NCBI RefSeq assembly: GCF_003097535.1
Contig: NZ_CP029187.1
Coordinates: 1,116,001 to 1,180,000, forward strand
Length of the DNA: 64,000 nt
Source of the DNA: Flavobacterium pallidum
GTDB taxonomy: Bacteria > Bacteroidota > Bacteroidia > Flavobacteriales > Flavobacteriaceae
Direction of reading: 5' to 3'
In this document: one piece after another, positions 37,801 through 47,691 of the stretch
Layout: each line of letters starts with the position of its first letter
How positions within the stretch are numbered: the stretch's first letter is position 1
Position numbers and translations under genes: made by a program
The notes under the pieces: generated by a model
Database searches by the model: none
What the model was told of the DNA's origin: nothing
Seen by the model: the letters and a program-made list of their open reading frames with translations, nothing else

Positions 37801-40800
37801 GGTTTGGAGATTCGCATCCGATGTGACTGTGAATTGCGTGGCAAAATACAATTCGATCGGTTTTGGAGGTGCTCCTTCATTGGTGTATACCGGCTGCCAG
37901 TTCATTTTTACCGGTACTTCAGGGCATGGCCTGTCTTCAGTAAGCGAGAGCAATTGCGGCCTGCGGCTGTATAACTGTCGGCTGCAGTTCCAAGGGGAAT
38001 CCGGATTGTATTCGCCAAGCGTAAACGATTCGCTGATCGTGGCGTTGAACGACATACCGATACTGATGGAAAATAAGCCAAGGTTGATGCTCACGCTTAA
38101 GGATACGGAAACGTTAGCGCTGAAATTCACGAGCATTGCCTGATACGCTTCAATGACGGCACGCACGGAAAGCGTCACCGTAATTTCCAGTGACGCGCTG
38201 ATGATGGCAAAATTGATTTCGCCATAAATCCTTCCGACAATCGAAATCTGTCCCTGTACATAATAATACAGCGTACGGTCATTGCTGTCCTTCAAAGCCA
38301 CGGCATTCCCGGATGTCAACAGCTGTTGTGAAGCGGCAGGATAGGCGTTGAAGAACGCAAGCGTACCTTCGATGATGCCTTGGATCGCAAGGCTGAGTTC
38401 GGCTTTGAGTATGCCTTTATTGATGGATTTTCCGATGCCCATACGCAAACCGATCCCAAAAACAATGACTGGATTGAAATCGCCGCATTTTGGGTTATAA
38501 TCTGACGGAAGCTGCGGCGCCGTCTGTGTGCTGAGCATCCCGAAATAGAATCCGCCCGCGCCTGTAAACGGCAGGAACTGGATTCCGAACGAACCATCGA
38601 AATTGCCATTAGCAGGAAAGCCGAAATCGAGCTTGAAGTCGCCATTGGTATAAATCCATACACCGACGTTCGGCAGCGTAATGGACAACGCGCCGAATTC
38701 CATTTGGCGTATATAAGCAGGCAATGCCAGTAAAATCTGGTATACGCCGATGTTGTCGTTTACTTTTTTGTACAGGATCTCAAATTCAAGCCCTTCGAAT
38801 TTCCCGCCCGTAACATTAATTCCGAGGCCATACAGAACCGGATCGTAAAAAACGGCATCGATGTTGACCATTTCCAAAATCACGAAACGCGTCCCGACGA
38901 GCCAGTTTGCCGACGGGTCGAACACCAGCACGCCTTCTTTCTGCGGAGGCGTTTTAAAAGCCTTCATCATATTGCCGACGGCTTCTTTTACTGTCGATGG
39001 CGAATCCATGTTGATGCCCACACGTTGCCCGATCCCGAGGAATTGCAGTTCGAATTCCTTGTTGCCTTTTCCGGGGACTTTTGGCGCATCGTCCGGTTTG
39101 AGCATGTCCCATGGTGGCGCCATCGCCTGTCCGAGGAAGCTTCCTTCTAATGCGACTTCTATCTTCTTGGAAGCGACATTTGAAGGGCCGGTGGTGCTGA
39201 AGGAATACGTCAGCCCGATATTGGTGATATCGACAAAACCGAGATTGACATTTACCGGATAAGTAAATCCAACGGTTTTTCCTGTAAAATCGACTTTGAA
39301 TTTAAATCCGTCGAGCGAAATGCTGTTCATTACATCCCAGGGAGCAGTGAGTGAAATTCCCGAGCCCGGCGCTGCCGCATTGACAAGGAAAGTAGCAATA
39401 TCCCCCACCGATTTGTTCTGCGGCGACACTTCCAAAACATATGGAGGTGTGCCCACGGTAAGCGTACTTTTAATATCGAAAATGATGAATGTAATTTTGT
39501 TCTGCTTGCCGGTTTCATTAGTGAAATCATAACGGAATTTCATTTTCACGCCTGCAAAACTGGCATCGGCGGTAATGTAACCCGTCCTTGTACCATCTTC
39601 TGATTCAATGTACAATGTCGTATCGCTGAGGTTGATTTGTATGTCGGGGCCGAAAATATTGCCCCAGTCCACACTGACCTGGAATGAGTAATCTTTTGTT
39701 TTCGAGTTAAAGCTCGCGCTGAGTGAATTAACAGTGATTAGCGCGCCGTCCGGAAGTATCGCGAATCCAAGGAAATTCTCAAGCAGGCTTCGTACATCGA
39801 TTTGTCCGCCGTCGGCCAATTCCCCTTTAAAGAGCCAGCCGGCATCAGCCTCAGGATGTTCCGCGCTGACGTTGAGCACGGCAGAATCTACACCTTCTTT
39901 AGCGGCCTGCAGTTCAATCACTCCGGAAATGCCTCCGGTAGTGTTCGCGTTGAGGTATTCGAAATTTGCGGAAACCTCCTTAAGTACCACGCCATACGTC
40001 CCTATCGAAAACAGGCTCCAGTTCGCTTCAAGCGTTCCGCTGATGTTGTAGGTGCTGCGCGTAGGGTCGGCGAGGAATGAAAATTGGGTAAACCTTGAAT
40101 CAAAACCGTCGGTGCCAATGCCTTTCACAAACACACGTAGTAAATCCCTGAGGTACAATTCGCTGCCGGATTCAAGTCCGCCAGAAATCTGTAATCCGGG
40201 CATGGATGCGGTTACGGAAACCAATCCGTTTTCCGTGCCTTCTTCGCCAATCTGGAAATTTCCGGTGATCGAATAGTTTACTTCGCGTTTGGCTGCCGAA
40301 GCGGGAAGCGCAATAGTAGCCTCAAGCCCGATTTTGTTCAGCGCCAGCATCGGTAAAATCCGCCACGGCGTGCTGCTGCTGATGGAGAGGCTGATGTATT
40401 CGAGTGTTTTTGTGTCTGAATTGTAACACACATCGACAGTATCCACACCAAGGTCGAGGAAAGTCTTCATCGGCGGCGGAAGGCTTGAAATGATGTCGTC
40501 GCCTTTGCAAAGCCTCACGAGTGTGCTTAATCCCGGGCGCGATTCCAGCAATGCATGGAATACCCAGGTGTTTGCCTGTACGGGATAATCCATTGAAAAT
40601 ACGATGTCGGGCAATACGGAAATCCGCCCGCCCACTGTGCCTGTGCCGGGCATATCGGCGTTGTAGGTTTTCGATGCTACTTTCACTTCGGAAATACCAA
40701 ACCAACTGACACCGGGAAGCGTCATCGGTTCATTAATCATGTCCCCATTGAATTCGAGGTGTAAATCGTCGAATTCAGACGTAAATACCAATGTTACCGG

Positions 40801-42750
40801 AAGTTCTTTTTCAAGGCCGTAAGAATCCGAAGTCCCTGTGATCTTTATTTCAGTGATCTCATCATCTTCGTCTTTTTCGGTAGTGACGACAGGATTGTCT
40901 ATGACGAAAGTCTTGTCTTTGACAATTTCGGAAAAATAGTTGAAAATATTGCCTTTGGCGATGACATCCGGAATGAGTTTCAGCGGATCTTCCTCTTTGA
41001 CTTTTTCGTACAAATCCTTCAATGTCATGCCTTCCTCTTTTTTAGCGAGGGCAGGCATGAGCCCCATCATCAGCTTGTCATTTTCCGGTTTGTGGAAAAA
41101 ATCGCCAAGCCCCTTAAAATATTCAAAAACCCCTTCATCGAGATCCGGTGTGCAGGCTTCATACAGAAAATTACCGATTACTTCGTCGGGTGCGGGAATT
41201 TTGCTTTGCAGCAGTGCATTCCATTGGCTGAAATTGATGGACATTCCCAACGCATCGGCATGACACTTATTGGCAATCGGTGAGGCCGGGGCATCGAGCG
41301 GAATGGTGGGGTATAGTTGGTTGACATCAATCGCGGCTTCAGCCATATCATCATCGCCGGAAGTGTCGAGGTCGCTTGACACCAGGTGCAGGAATGCCTT
41401 CCCGGAATTCAGGAACATTCCTGCATTGATTTCACCCTCAAAAACGGGCGGCAAATCTGCGGCAGCGGTACCCATATAATTGGCGACGTAAAGCGGGACA
41501 CTCCCAAGATTTACGATTACGATTCCGTCCGGTCCCACTTCATTGACCTTTGTTTCTAAAGTACCTTCAGGATCGTTGGTGCTGACTACACTGTAATTGC
41601 TCTTGTAGAAAGGCCTGAGCGAGGCAATGCGCGCGTTGAGCCGCGGCAGTGAAGCAAATCCTTTGCTGATCAGTTTTTCGAAATTTTCAAAATCCTTGTT
41701 TGGTTTTCCACTTGTGCTGTAGCCCGGACCGTCAAATACTACTACAACGGAACAGGTGTTTTTGAGGTGGTTGTCTTTCCTGACCCTTTTCATTTTGAAT
41801 AGGCCGCTGGTCAGGTTGAAAAGCAGTTCCCTGTTGGTGCATACGATCCTTCCGGTGCGATAGCTGAGCGGCATGACTTCAATCGGGTCGGCGGTGCTTT
41901 TCCTTAAGGCGAGGATTTCTTCGAGCAATGCATATTTTTCGGGTGAGGCTTCTTCGAATATTTTCCATTCTTCCTCGACCCTTTCCGGGGTCGGCATATA
42001 ATAGGCACGGCGTGTGAAACTTTCTCCATAATAACCTGTAATCGGTTTGCCTTCTTCGTCTTTCTCGATTTCGGTGCCGTTGTAATTGTATTTTGGTCCG
42101 AGCAGTGTGCCGTCTTTATCGTCTTCTTTGGTTTTTTCAGAAGTGAAGATCGTGTTCAACGCGCTGTTTTTCGTAAACTGGTAAGGCGCGAGCGCAATCA
42201 ACTGGTCGACTTTCAGCGCTTCCGTAAGATTTGAAGTGTCATTGAATCCGCCAGAAATCCCGAACAGGCAATTGTCATCCGGCAGCGGCGGATCGAAAGG
42301 CGCTTCCTGTGAAGGATCATAGGAAACAAATTTCAGCGTAATCTTTTCGGTAAGGTCAAAAGTTTTGGCCTCAATCACGTCATCCACAGTGATTCTCGGG
42401 ATTAAAACCTTCATCGCCCTGGCAAATCGCTTCTGCGCAGATGGGTCAGGATCCGCATCTTCCCCGGGATAAATGTCATAAATGATGCGAATGGTACGCG
42501 CCTCGTCAGGGAAATAGGAAATCAGCCTGTTCATGATCCAGATGGAAGTCGCCCTTTGCCCGATATCATTCGAATATCCGAAGAATAGGCGGATTTCGGC
42601 ATTTTCTTCTTTAGCAAGGAACTCCTTCAGTTCTTTTTCAAAAGAAGCGAAGACATCCTCATTGGCCTTTTCCTGCTTTGTGATCAGCCGCAGGCAAAGG
42701 TCGAATAATGACGTGGTATCTATAGTGGTTGTGGTATTTTCGTTGTTCAT
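31840..42750 (-). CDS. Giant 3636-residue beta-rich protein with LysM-like modules
   Basis: The N-terminus lacks a signal peptide; it has an alpha/beta region (~1-460). A long beta-strand-rich region follows (~650-1600) with alternating hydrophobic strands and few cysteines, ending in SLEITVTLSVRAVIEAY and NVSVSLSVSINLGLFSISIG. LysM-like modules occur at ~1895-1985 (HIVRKGDTHEKIARQYG..., then KRDSLRNVASQYG) and ~2390-2515 (ADETLHSLTEKFHI, KEDSLGSIAKHHGI, ALKSLARLFKTTKEAIL). The remaining ~1100 residues are mixed. LysM domains bind peptidoglycan or chitin-type glycans. It is the last gene of a three-gene operon with the collagen-like protein. I do not recognise the whole family. Confidence 0.85.
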   Translation of the reverse strand: MNNENTTTTIDTTSLFDLCLRLITKQEKANEDVFASFEKELKEFLAKEENAEIRLFFGYSNDIGQRATSIWIMNRLISYFPDEARTIRIIYDIYPGEDADPDPSAQKRFARAMKVLIPRITVDDVIEAKTFDLTEKITLKFVSYDPSQEAPFDPPLPDDNCLFGISGGFNDTSNLTEALKVDQLIALAPYQFTKNSALNTIFTSEKTKEDDKDGTLLGPKYNYNGTEIEKDEEGKPITGYYGESFTRRAYYMPTPERVEEEWKIFEEASPEKYALLEEILALRKSTADPIEVMPLSYRTGRIVCTNRELLFNLTSGLFKMKRVRKDNHLKNTCSVVVVFDGPGYSTSGKPNKDFENFEKLISKGFASLPRLNARIASLRPFYKSNYSVVSTNDPEGTLETKVNEVGPDGIVIVNLGSVPLYVANYMGTAAADLPPVFEGEINAGMFLNSGKAFLHLVSSDLDTSGDDDMAEAAIDVNQLYPTIPLDAPASPIANKCHADALGMSINFSQWNALLQSKIPAPDEVIGNFLYEACTPDLDEGVFEYFKGLGDFFHKPENDKLMMGLMPALAKKEEGMTLKDLYEKVKEEDPLKLIPDVIAKGNIFNYFSEIVKDKTFVIDNPVVTTEKDEDDEITEIKITGTSDSYGLEKELPVTLVFTSEFDDLHLEFNGDMINEPMTLPGVSWFGISEVKVASKTYNADMPGTGTVGGRISVLPDIVFSMDYPVQANTWVFHALLESRPGLSTLVRLCKGDDIISSLPPPMKTFLDLGVDTVDVCYNSDTKTLEYISLSISSSTPWRILPMLALNKIGLEATIALPASAAKREVNYSITGNFQIGEEGTENGLVSVTASMPGLQISGGLESGSELYLRDLLRVFVKGIGTDGFDSRFTQFSFLADPTRSTYNISGTLEANWSLFSIGTYGVVLKEVSANFEYLNANTTGGISGVIELQAAKEGVDSAVLNVSAEHPEADAGWLFKGELADGGQIDVRSLLENFLGFAILPDGALITVNSLSASFNSKTKDYSFQVSVDWGNIFGPDIQINLSDTTLYIESEDGTRTGYITADASFAGVKMKFRYDFTNETGKQNKITFIIFDIKSTLTVGTPPYVLEVSPQNKSVGDIATFLVNAAAPGSGISLTAPWDVMNSISLDGFKFKVDFTGKTVGFTYPVNVNLGFVDITNIGLTYSFSTTGPSNVASKKIEVALEGSFLGQAMAPPWDMLKPDDAPKVPGKGNKEFELQFLGIGQRVGINMDSPSTVKEAVGNMMKAFKTPPQKEGVLVFDPSANWLVGTRFVILEMVNIDAVFYDPVLYGLGINVTGGKFEGLEFEILYKKVNDNIGVYQILLALPAYIRQMEFGALSITLPNVGVWIYTNGDFKLDFGFPANGNFDGSFGIQFLPFTGAGGFYFGMLSTQTAPQLPSDYNPKCGDFNPVIVFGIGLRMGIGKSINKGILKAELSLAIQGIIEGTLAFFNAYPAASQQLLTSGNAVALKDSNDRTLYYYVQGQISIVGRIYGEINFAIISASLEITVTLSVRAVIEAYQAMLVNFSANVSVSLSVSINLGLFSISIGMSFNATISESFTLGEYNPDSPWNCSRQLYSRRPQLLSLTEDRPCPEVPVKMNWQPVYTNEGAPPKPIELYFATQFTVTSDANLQTHNSTKNPRGVAMLYIRSSASAENDIPPFTVLSRGILTWVLNAFYNKDVSHPTEKDVLDTTILLTDLQDIYCYLSQDTFDGAAEPFTYEQLIGFLSNYFKFSVALPPEATTGGDTVQTGIFPMFPLLSLVTPKGITDFGNNASIQFTVDELTQIKNYFRQLAGRSNTQMLSGNEDPTTQSLAHYIFLDYFRMIAKAAVQDAIDKMNALPHEVSAKMDLAGLVGIYPESGISIGELAFANRLREINPGTKLRVNGAKHIVRKGDTHEKIARQYGFNDRNLLQSFSANKLIQGKALELPVFLHKAQKRDSLRNVASQYGLDVKEFALENHNVKGLFVPGKRILFPFVDKINAGQLLDLMVEQKVFDNISGLSARVMLQGLRPLSPADSVFKGLPTAFYNLSLQQFDATGMSENSVIALRITDENPLEWLTLDNGVNINFPVTIEVVKFITDLSTASFAPSLTGPSALPLARLRPKNFTLATQIAWDKPDAGQSDAVSPSIWPLSAELIQLLQSGKQPLPSLSLFVQVQETENSTPPPVPIPDPVWGMKLDVRLSRVPGADKTMYQLIGVGQADSSLLENLLTYHALIGGDVINGISVLYAPEPAKTGQTEPPTGLVSDAADEVSLFIAQANLSTVSHPPSLLFKAQNKLAHKGLVGQTEIEFLKLLWECSITGTGGFFLYYAASDGKTLPDFLFNDNPVASVTILVSLNVPNGIPGFVNTAVLNQTIDTAHEVLFAQASFEHTKGYTMSADETLHSLTEKFHININRIAKKNPGLQLTHLQNLRIPAHGYRLKKEDSLGSIAKHHGISVKELMNMNLQNSSWKPAHGTVITLPATQFTYHKPYALKSLARLFKTTKEAILHANRHVPGLIVSPLTFDNSIEEKISIAPAGSTGFTMDRQDPSLVTDPNQKQLLELYNLLEYKIANQGIFKGSNPAIPAGPSDDEMPKLHGIDRPFGPPALNADDWKYKSIFPVYPFVKTVAVVIDESLPNPADNPYLAIYGLVQQEVTISFSWNDIFGNTLNADADPSATWPDLSIPLGYTDAIIGLAQWRNMLPGYTVSSDGGTPSLNINFRFLADRYTGIADADARMKNAKTDMGLYQSIYFQLVQDDAKIAVATTMDAPILKATFTEDPKTTLLNYVGSIYSFLRQVADGGTDIPAPADIQISWAIADLNPANVFLFTVSLTITRELDLVSDEFKDELNCSTVTSIIKPDLEEKQKSDLLLEVKKPLSLAEFATDFQKAFPQLKVLTGPPANSKSDDEIWIARFSKSENGIWMGFTNPGTPNYYAVKPLSVNLLSNPSLPIYRYTTGQFIGSSPTAPKAFNSIDIELQGAAFLAAVDLFLSAKYVVNAWLAEVDAVAPGIDPCSTDSPYNTIINAKRDLAAAIASHLGPVFKDEVSNTSLAEAKKSLEQELLVQLSNAYSINTVVQFDACVQGNTGKPANLYGKPVDSNEGGSSNVPYALSTSKIAIPTTLENSCMQQDSGNQNLTFMFSATNPDVNPYMDLSLDYIISAMEVNISEVPGIDKYTASDWLSFVLPFKVTDLSTSLGNLSVPVPLRAYPTPPSVLSQEAISEKDQLLKSPVRTPLKDTEDLARAKEWTYSYTYDYRGAGQDTIDSRVVTNTVKNQMFFAKEGSDPDLFTALMQFSSAYPAIQADLNQFLLRKGDQHNALTALQSLAWLICRVAKAWKTWGNDSMMYARGLGGSNTYDFRIRQEEFKRPGAPADELPCLMVIVSSDNAGVSFPIINIDGYKATDPGINAIGSKSYIYVDEDGQFLSYEKGLSITKKTILLSQPFDIMQEENAIGGISIIRNLDLGGNREVSDDFIYRTPLISIINPSNPLLHPAIDINVAEFSDGNNPMNVFISNFMKQLFDKIDDGQLRRITFGASYSYELVARNSDPNHAMRVNVPVMLTTAYDFRISSDYNTDDDQSFVYKVAENLTGWFKMFEPNKEDGQFDFKVSVYSSLTDSNLPVLTLDMLYLKINVITDL

Positions 42751-42760
42751 GCTGCTTGAT

Positions 42761-45700
42761 TTAGGAATTTAGATAGCTGCCATACCAGCCGATTTCGCCG
42801 GGTGCGTCAGGATTGCCGTAAAGGATCAGGTTGGTGGTGCCGCCAGGTGGGAATTTCACGCCGAGAAAACTCATGCCGATGCTCCTGAGCCATAATGAAT
42901 AAATCGTTTTACCGGGATAGGTGGTATTGTCGAGGTTCAGCACGAAGGCTTCCGTACTGAGTTGAAGGACATTCTGGAACGAAAACCCTTTTGCCCCACC
43001 GGTACCCGGAAGCCTTATCCCAATCATTACTGCGGGTTTATCTGCCGAAGCGCTCCAGGCCAAAAGAATCCTTGCGGTAAAGCCCGCCTGTGCAGCGAGT
43101 GCACCCATACTGCCGAGATTCAGCGTGCAAACCAGGCCGAACCAATCATCACCTAACGCTTCGAAATCGACATTGTTAGGGAGTTGCAGCGGCACATACC
43201 CCAATTCTTCGGCCGTGCCGGCTTTACTGCTCGTAAGGCTGGTGATGGTAAGTGGGAAATTAGGGTACAGGCTTCGGTCGTGGACGGTGCTGAGTGAGGT
43301 GTCAAAAGACGTACTTTCTTCGGTAAAATCGAATACCCTGTCCCTGATGCTGTAGCTTGGAGGCGTGTCAGCACTTTTAATCAGGTCCATATTCATCTGG
43401 ATGGCCAGGTTGTAAAAATACAATCCGGTATCAATGGAGCCCGGCGTCGGGACCTCATCGCCAAATGAAAACATATCGACACCGTCAAGCTGTACGAAAT
43501 TCAGGTAGCCCCAAAAAGAGAAGGTACTGCTGATGTGCGACACTTCTTCCCCGGCTTCGAGCATTTCAGTGGGATTGATATTGGTATTAAAACGCGCTTT
43601 TACAATCTGTACATAATTCAGCACCTGGCTGTTCATGTAAAACTGGTAGAATTGACCTTCTTTAGTGGTAAATGAATAGGTAGGTTTGCCATTATGCTCT
43701 TCATAACTTCCGATAAGCTGGACGGTACAGTTCGCAAAGGCAGGTTCACCGAACCAATTCGTAGCCGATATCTCGATGAGGCTGTTGAAATCAGTGATGC
43801 TGGAATTGTCGAAAACCACCTGTAAATACAATACCGCAAAATTATACCCGTCTGCACCAGGATTGATTGTGGTGCCTTCAGCCGGATACCCTGTGCTGAT
43901 ACCGTTTGCCAATGCGTATGCGGCATCATAATAACTGATGAGCCCGAAAAGTGAGCTCTTTGGAATCGTAAGCTTGTTATCATCCGGCTTGATATAATTG
44001 ACCTGGATGCCGAAGTGGTGCCCATTGAAGTGCGTAAGGTCAATTCCGCCTAACAGTCCGCGTAAATCATCCGGGAAATTGTCCAATCCGATGTCCACCT
44101 GTAATGCCAGAATGCCGTTCCAGCCGTCATTGGTGACGATGTCAACGAAGTTTTGGAACCTGGCATCGCTTGCGGCGCGATCTGTCGCATCATTGATGTA
44201 ATTCGTAAGCCATTGCGACACCAAATCCGGTTTGTCATTAAAAGTGCCGGAGTTCGTCCAGGTTTGCGTGTCTGAAGCGCGGTCCTTGAGGCTGCCGTCA
44301 CAGAATTTAAAGATCAATACGTTCGAATAACTATTGTCGCTGCCCTGCGGATTGATCATGAAAGGCCAGCCTTCAATGTCGATCTCATTCTGAAAAGCGC
44401 CCAATTGATGCGGCGACGAAATCACCATAAACAATTGGTTGCTCTGCAAAGCCTGCTGTATCGGTGATGAGATTGCGGGGCTGCCGGTAAATTCCAGTTT
44501 CCTACCGCTCACGAGGTTTTGTGCCAATAATACTGAACTCCAGTCGAACCCGCTTATTGTAGCGAGCAATCCTTGTGGCGTGGTCGTTGTTTTTGCTTCG
44601 CCATCCTTGAGGAGTTTTTGGTTTGTTGTGCCATGTTCGGCAATTTGTTTCCTGCGCGACGGGTTCAGGATGCTGATCTCAAAATCGCGCATGGTTTGCA
44701 ACAGGGTTTTGTCACCAACAGCCCCGGCATAAGGCACCATCGGGAAAACGGTGCTGTTCACCGGAGGGAATGCTGCCGAAGCGGCAGGATACACATCCAT
44801 TATAGTCAGTGTTTCGGGGCCTGAGCCTGTAGATTTTGATGGAAGGAACAACGGACTCGATTCCGGCTGGGAATGATAAAGCGGTTTTTCGACAGTGTCG
44901 CCCTGGTAAAAGCCCATCCATGAAGTCATATAAGTATCGCAGAGCAGCGCTCCGGGTAGGCAATCGGCTACAGCTGAAACGACTTTTGCGGCGGTCAGCG
45001 GATAAGCCTGCGCAAATGCTGCGTTGTTCGGGGTAAAGCGTATGCGGTCGCCTTTGTAATTTCCGGTTGCCGGAATAAATGAAATGTATTCGGTACCCAT
45101 GACACCCGCAACGAGCGTGTGCGTGTTTTCCGCATTGGAAGCCTTTTCCCTTACAGCCATGCAAAAATCGCCGGAAGGGGCGAGGTAATAATCCGTATTC
45201 CCGTTAGTTTTCGGCAGCGGTTGGAATACTAAAGCCGGGAAATTTTCGGTTGCGGTATCATCCGGAACAAGGAAAACGGGATTTCCGTAAATAGTGCGGA
45301 AAGTGCTAGGAAGCCAGCCCGGATTGTCGGGTGTAGCGATTTGGAATCCACCGGAATTATTGGGTAGGATCTGAAACCATTCCTTCTTGAAATGCAGGAA
45401 GGTCCGCTTAGAATCCACCGGATGTAACGGGTCCCATTGGGCATTAAAAAACAATTGATCGCCTTTTTTTGTTTCAAAGACGGGATATTGGAGTTGTGTG
45501 ATATTATTATTCTGATCCGGATAATAATATTTGAGGCCGACATTCCAGCCTGTCCTGAAAGCATCACTGCAGTCGCCAATAGCGCCTTCGAAAACGATGG
45601 TCCCGGCTGCTCGCCCTGATAGCGGAATGCTGATGCCTTTACCGTAAGCGGGAGGCTGCGCACCATCAGTTTTGGGATAACCGATGATAATAGTTTCGGT

Positions 45701-46135
45701 TTCGTTGACCAGATCAATCGGGCTGTCTTTGAAAATCGGGATGCGGTAAGATCCTATGGATACGTTGCTGTCGTTTTTTATAATAATGTCATTGGAATCA
45801 TCTGTTTTGGAGCTGATCAGGAAAACCGGATTGGATGCATCGGGGTTTTTAATTTTATTAATGTCGGCTACCCACAGGATGCCGGTATGTTCCAATGCAC
45901 TTTTGCCGGAAAAATAATCCTGCAGCGCAGTAGTGCAACTTCCGAAATCTTCCCTCTTCACCGGTTGCCCGAAAAAGACATAAGCACCGGCATAATCATT
46001 CCATGACTGTGCCAAGGTCATTGCGGAAGGGATCGGGTTGATATTGGCTGCAGAAAAATAATAGGCAAACGAAATCTGCTCCGGATTGATATCGGGAACA
46101 AACAGACAGGTATTGTCAATACGGTTTAATTCCAT
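42761..46135 (-). CDS. Large 1124-residue protein of unknown function
   Basis: The stop is 10 bp from the start of the giant LysM protein gene and the start is 37 bp below the collagen-like gene, so it is the middle gene of an operon. No signal peptide, transmembrane segment or catalytic motif was seen. The sequence is rich in short strands, Asn, Gly and aromatic residues. The end (FLGVKFPPGGTTNLILYGNPD ... GEIGWYGSYLN) is a compact conserved-looking segment. Its beta-rich style resembles parts of the giant neighbour, suggesting related domains, but I could not align them. Probably a structural component of the same complex. Confidence 0.75.
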   Translation of the reverse strand: MELNRIDNTCLFVPDINPEQISFAYYFSAANINPIPSAMTLAQSWNDYAGAYVFFGQPVKREDFGSCTTALQDYFSGKSALEHTGILWVADINKIKNPDASNPVFLISSKTDDSNDIIIKNDSNVSIGSYRIPIFKDSPIDLVNETETIIIGYPKTDGAQPPAYGKGISIPLSGRAAGTIVFEGAIGDCSDAFRTGWNVGLKYYYPDQNNNITQLQYPVFETKKGDQLFFNAQWDPLHPVDSKRTFLHFKKEWFQILPNNSGGFQIATPDNPGWLPSTFRTIYGNPVFLVPDDTATENFPALVFQPLPKTNGNTDYYLAPSGDFCMAVREKASNAENTHTLVAGVMGTEYISFIPATGNYKGDRIRFTPNNAAFAQAYPLTAAKVVSAVADCLPGALLCDTYMTSWMGFYQGDTVEKPLYHSQPESSPLFLPSKSTGSGPETLTIMDVYPAASAAFPPVNSTVFPMVPYAGAVGDKTLLQTMRDFEISILNPSRRKQIAEHGTTNQKLLKDGEAKTTTTPQGLLATISGFDWSSVLLAQNLVSGRKLEFTGSPAISSPIQQALQSNQLFMVISSPHQLGAFQNEIDIEGWPFMINPQGSDNSYSNVLIFKFCDGSLKDRASDTQTWTNSGTFNDKPDLVSQWLTNYINDATDRAASDARFQNFVDIVTNDGWNGILALQVDIGLDNFPDDLRGLLGGIDLTHFNGHHFGIQVNYIKPDDNKLTIPKSSLFGLISYYDAAYALANGISTGYPAEGTTINPGADGYNFAVLYLQVVFDNSSITDFNSLIEISATNWFGEPAFANCTVQLIGSYEEHNGKPTYSFTTKEGQFYQFYMNSQVLNYVQIVKARFNTNINPTEMLEAGEEVSHISSTFSFWGYLNFVQLDGVDMFSFGDEVPTPGSIDTGLYFYNLAIQMNMDLIKSADTPPSYSIRDRVFDFTEESTSFDTSLSTVHDRSLYPNFPLTITSLTSSKAGTAEELGYVPLQLPNNVDFEALGDDWFGLVCTLNLGSMGALAAQAGFTARILLAWSASADKPAVMIGIRLPGTGGAKGFSFQNVLQLSTEAFVLNLDNTTYPGKTIYSLWLRSIGMSFLGVKFPPGGTTNLILYGNPDAPGEIGWYGSYLNS

Positions 46136-46172
46136 CGGGATTTATTTATGGTAAATTGATTGGCCGGAATGC

Positions 46173-47411
<1,239 letters not shown>

Positions 47412-47637
47412 GGCTGTTTATTGGTTTAATGATATAAATGATGTTATGATCTGGTTCTAAAAGCCTTATGCTGCCGGGTTGACTGTAATTTCAATTATAA
47501 AAAGTTGTATGGCAATGAGTTATCGCCCGCGATAAGAATTTCAAAAGCTAAAGTAGGTCTATTTTTTAACGCGTTTATACGTATAATTACTTGTTTTTAA
47601 ATGTGTTAAAATTCGGAGAAGGATTATTTATGGACAT
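47412..47637. other. Non-coding leader region upstream of the collagen-like operon
   Basis: About 225 bp of AT-rich sequence lie between the collagen-like gene start and the terminator at 47638. I found no ORF, no exact -7 consensus on the minus strand and no convincing structured RNA; the promoter of the operon must lie here but was not located. Confidence 0.4.
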
Positions 47638-47665
47638 AAAAAAAAGCCACTCTTCCGAATGGCTT
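47638..47665 (-). terminator. Terminator of the DinB-like gene
   Basis: On the minus strand the stem AAGCCATTC / GAGTGGCTT with a GGAA loop is followed by a T-run, 27 bp beyond the stop at 47692. Confidence 0.9.
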
Positions 47666-47691
47666 AATCCTTTTTATTTTATCTGTGAAAA

